A stretch of 64,000 bases of DNA from Rhodothermus marinus DSM 4252 (GTDB taxonomy: Bacteria; Bacteroidota; Rhodothermia; Rhodothermales; Rhodothermaceae). Of this stretch, positions 63,089 through 64,000 are shown piece by piece. The notes under the pieces are model-generated. The model saw only the letters and a program-made list of their open reading frames with translations. It made no database searches and had not been told where the DNA came from. The translations under genes were made by a program, and so were the position numbers. Location: NCBI RefSeq assembly GCF_000024845.1, contig NC_013502.1:61134-125133 (forward strand), read 5' to 3'. Numbering within the stretch: position 1 is the stretch's first letter; each line of letters starts with the position of its first letter.

Positions 63089-64000
63089 CTGTCCACACGA
63101 CGTTTCCTGCGGTAAAGCCCACCTGCCCCTTCCCCACCATAAAGCGTGTACATTCGACAATAGCAAACACGCCCAGCCTCTGGAGCCGATCGTTCCCATT
63201 CAACCAGAGATCTGGCAGACGCAACAGTCCGGCAATCTCCTTTCGTCCGAGTGGGTAACGCCAGAGTGGCCACCGCATCACAAAGTCCTGGCGACCGTCT
63301 TCGTACCGTCTGCTCTCGTTTATGCTTCGAAAGGCCACCGTTTGACCACCCGGCAGAACCGGAAAGAATACAAGCGCATCAAATGCCAGGCGGTTGGCCC
63401 CCCATTCAGTACGGGGTGGATGCACCCGGTCGGAGGCGGGGTCGCGCGCACGGTAGGCCTGAGGGCGATAATCGGCCGGGTCCCACCGAAAAACATACCG
63501 TTCATCCTCATAGTGCCATGTCTCGAAAAGCGCGCGGCGCAGGTGATCGGCCGTAACGTTATCAGTAAGATTCCAAAGCGTCGGGAGAAAGTCTTGGTGG
63601 CCCGCTCCGTTGAGCGTCTTCAGTGGGCTATGAACGATTTCTTCTCCCGAGAGGTCTTCTCCGATGAGTCCGGCCAACAGATCGGTGAAGTGCCATTTGC
63701 CCTGGTCGCGCAACGCTTTCAGGCGAGCTCTGAACAGCTCCCGATCAACCTTGAGGTTCTTCTCAAAATCCCGAAAGAGCTCCTGATACCTTTGATCCTT
63801 AATTGCGTCAAGGAGCACCGCAACGACGGCCTTCTTTGCCGATTCCGGGCTTTCCGCTCTGCAGCACAGATACAGACGCGGTCTTATGCCGCCTTTTCTT
63901 TCTTCCTCTTCCCAACTCAGCTCAGGCTGCCAGTCCGGTCGGTGCAGCTCCAGAAGTGCCAGCGCACCGAGCGCCGTCATAAAGCCCAGCAGGTTAGTGC
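63075..64000 (-). CDS. type I-G-associated Cas protein (Cas3-extension/Csb3-like), 5' end outside window
   Basis: At least 307 residues are visible; the gene runs off the window. The visible N-terminal part TNLLGFMTALGALALLELH followed by PELSWEEEERKGGIRPRLYL is the typical start of the N-x-L-G-F-x-x-A-L-G family found in type I-G loci directly before cas4-cas1. The end is GQVGFTAGNVVWTDGSA. A middle region has EDERYVFRWDPADYRPQAYR and a late LAFDALVFFPVLPGG. No catalytic motif is visible; probably an effector or accessory subunit. Overlap with the cas4-cas1 start shows one operon. The exact subfamily is less certain than the CRISPR association. Confidence 0.8.
   Translation of the reverse strand, partial: TNLLGFMTALGALALLELHRPDWQPELSWEEEERKGGIRPRLYLCCRAESPESAKKAVVAVLLDAIKDQRYQELFRDFEKNLKVDRELFRARLKALRDQGKWHFTDLLAGLIGEDLSGEEIVHSPLKTLNGAGHQDFLPTLWNLTDNVTADHLRRALFETWHYEDERYVFRWDPADYRPQAYRARDPASDRVHPPRTEWGANRLAFDALVFFPVLPGGQTVAFRSINESRRYEDGRQDFVMRWPLWRYPLGRKEIAGLLRLPDLWLNGNDRLQRLGVFAIVECTRFMVGKGQVGFTAGNVVWTDGSA

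Noticed and set aside
1..64000. tRNA or rRNA genes
   Set aside because: I looked for T-loop (GGTTCGAATCC-like) and anticodon-arm patterns and for conserved rRNA words and found none that fold properly.

Overview
The window looks like part of a large plasmid or plasmid-like accessory replicon from a thermophilic bacterium. A Rhodothermus-type member of the Rhodothermota is my best guess, from the GC-rich codon use and overall gene flavour, but no rRNA or core marker is present to prove it. Plasmid nature rests on two iteron-type origins, each beside its own replication initiator (iterons 8335-8702 with the initiator at 8824-9759; iterons 23489-23770 with a RepA at 23832-24719), and on a ParA plus small DNA-binding protein operon (18600-19723) preceded by three blocks of 7-bp direct repeats that look like a centromere. 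Two complete replication modules suggest a fused (cointegrate) replicon.

Layout. 1-6.4 kb: an RecQ-type helicase fused to a DUF559/Vsr-like nuclease, a membrane-anchored coiled-coil partner, a 7-repeat CRISPR array without cas genes, and a DEDD exonuclease. 6.5-10.6 kb: TnpB element, DUF6788 protein, first replicon, TnpB fragment. 10.7-15.3 kb: antitoxin/VapC pair, then two IS1634-type copies flanking a decayed HEPN/MNT pair and a DUF2283/DUF4258-like pair. 15.3-19.7 kb: chemoreceptor and partition locus. 19.8-23.2 kb: HsdS fragment, frameshifted AlbA/ATPase gene, IS630, dead TnpB. 23.5-30 kb: second replicon, broken SWIM zinc-finger gene, HicA remnant, TnpB element, PIN/RHH toxin-antitoxin pair. 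30.2-32.6 kb: WYL regulator with matching operators and two unknown genes. 32.9-41.1 kb: a restriction-modification wreck. A Mod-type methylase is split by an AT-rich EcoRV-like R-M pair, followed by a truncated HsdR fused to half an HsdS, a decayed IS, and a GIY-YIG/DUF4357 gene split by a Tn5-like IS with a perfect 9-bp target duplication. 41.2-47.7 kb: metallo-beta-lactamase nuclease, a VapC with a premature stop, DUF4153-like membrane protein, small genes. 47.8-52.4 kb: one 1532-residue Avs-like STAND NTPase with an N-terminal nuclease domain. 52.4-55.6 kb: decayed DNA and two small unknown genes. 55.9-64 kb: a CRISPR-Cas locus of type I-G (formerly I-U) style. About 52 repeats, interrupted by an IS630 element inside a repeat, lead to cas2, a cas4-cas1 fusion and a partial Cas gene that runs off the window.

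Taken together this is a defence island on a plasmid, with many layers of immunity (CRISPR, R-M, STAND NTPase, toxin-antitoxin pairs, a helicase-nuclease), many of them dead. The most unusual unexplained signals are (i) a dispersed family of inverted repeats with conserved 11-bp arms and a non-conserved 24-27 nt centre, several paired with an upstream AAAAGTTCTTTT palindrome and clustered around the defence genes; (ii) a third CRISPR-like repeat present as two solitary copies flanking the EcoRV-like cassette; (iii) a direct fusion of the two CRISPR repeat families at 55944-55990; and (iv) the nuclease-RecQ fusion with its membrane partner.
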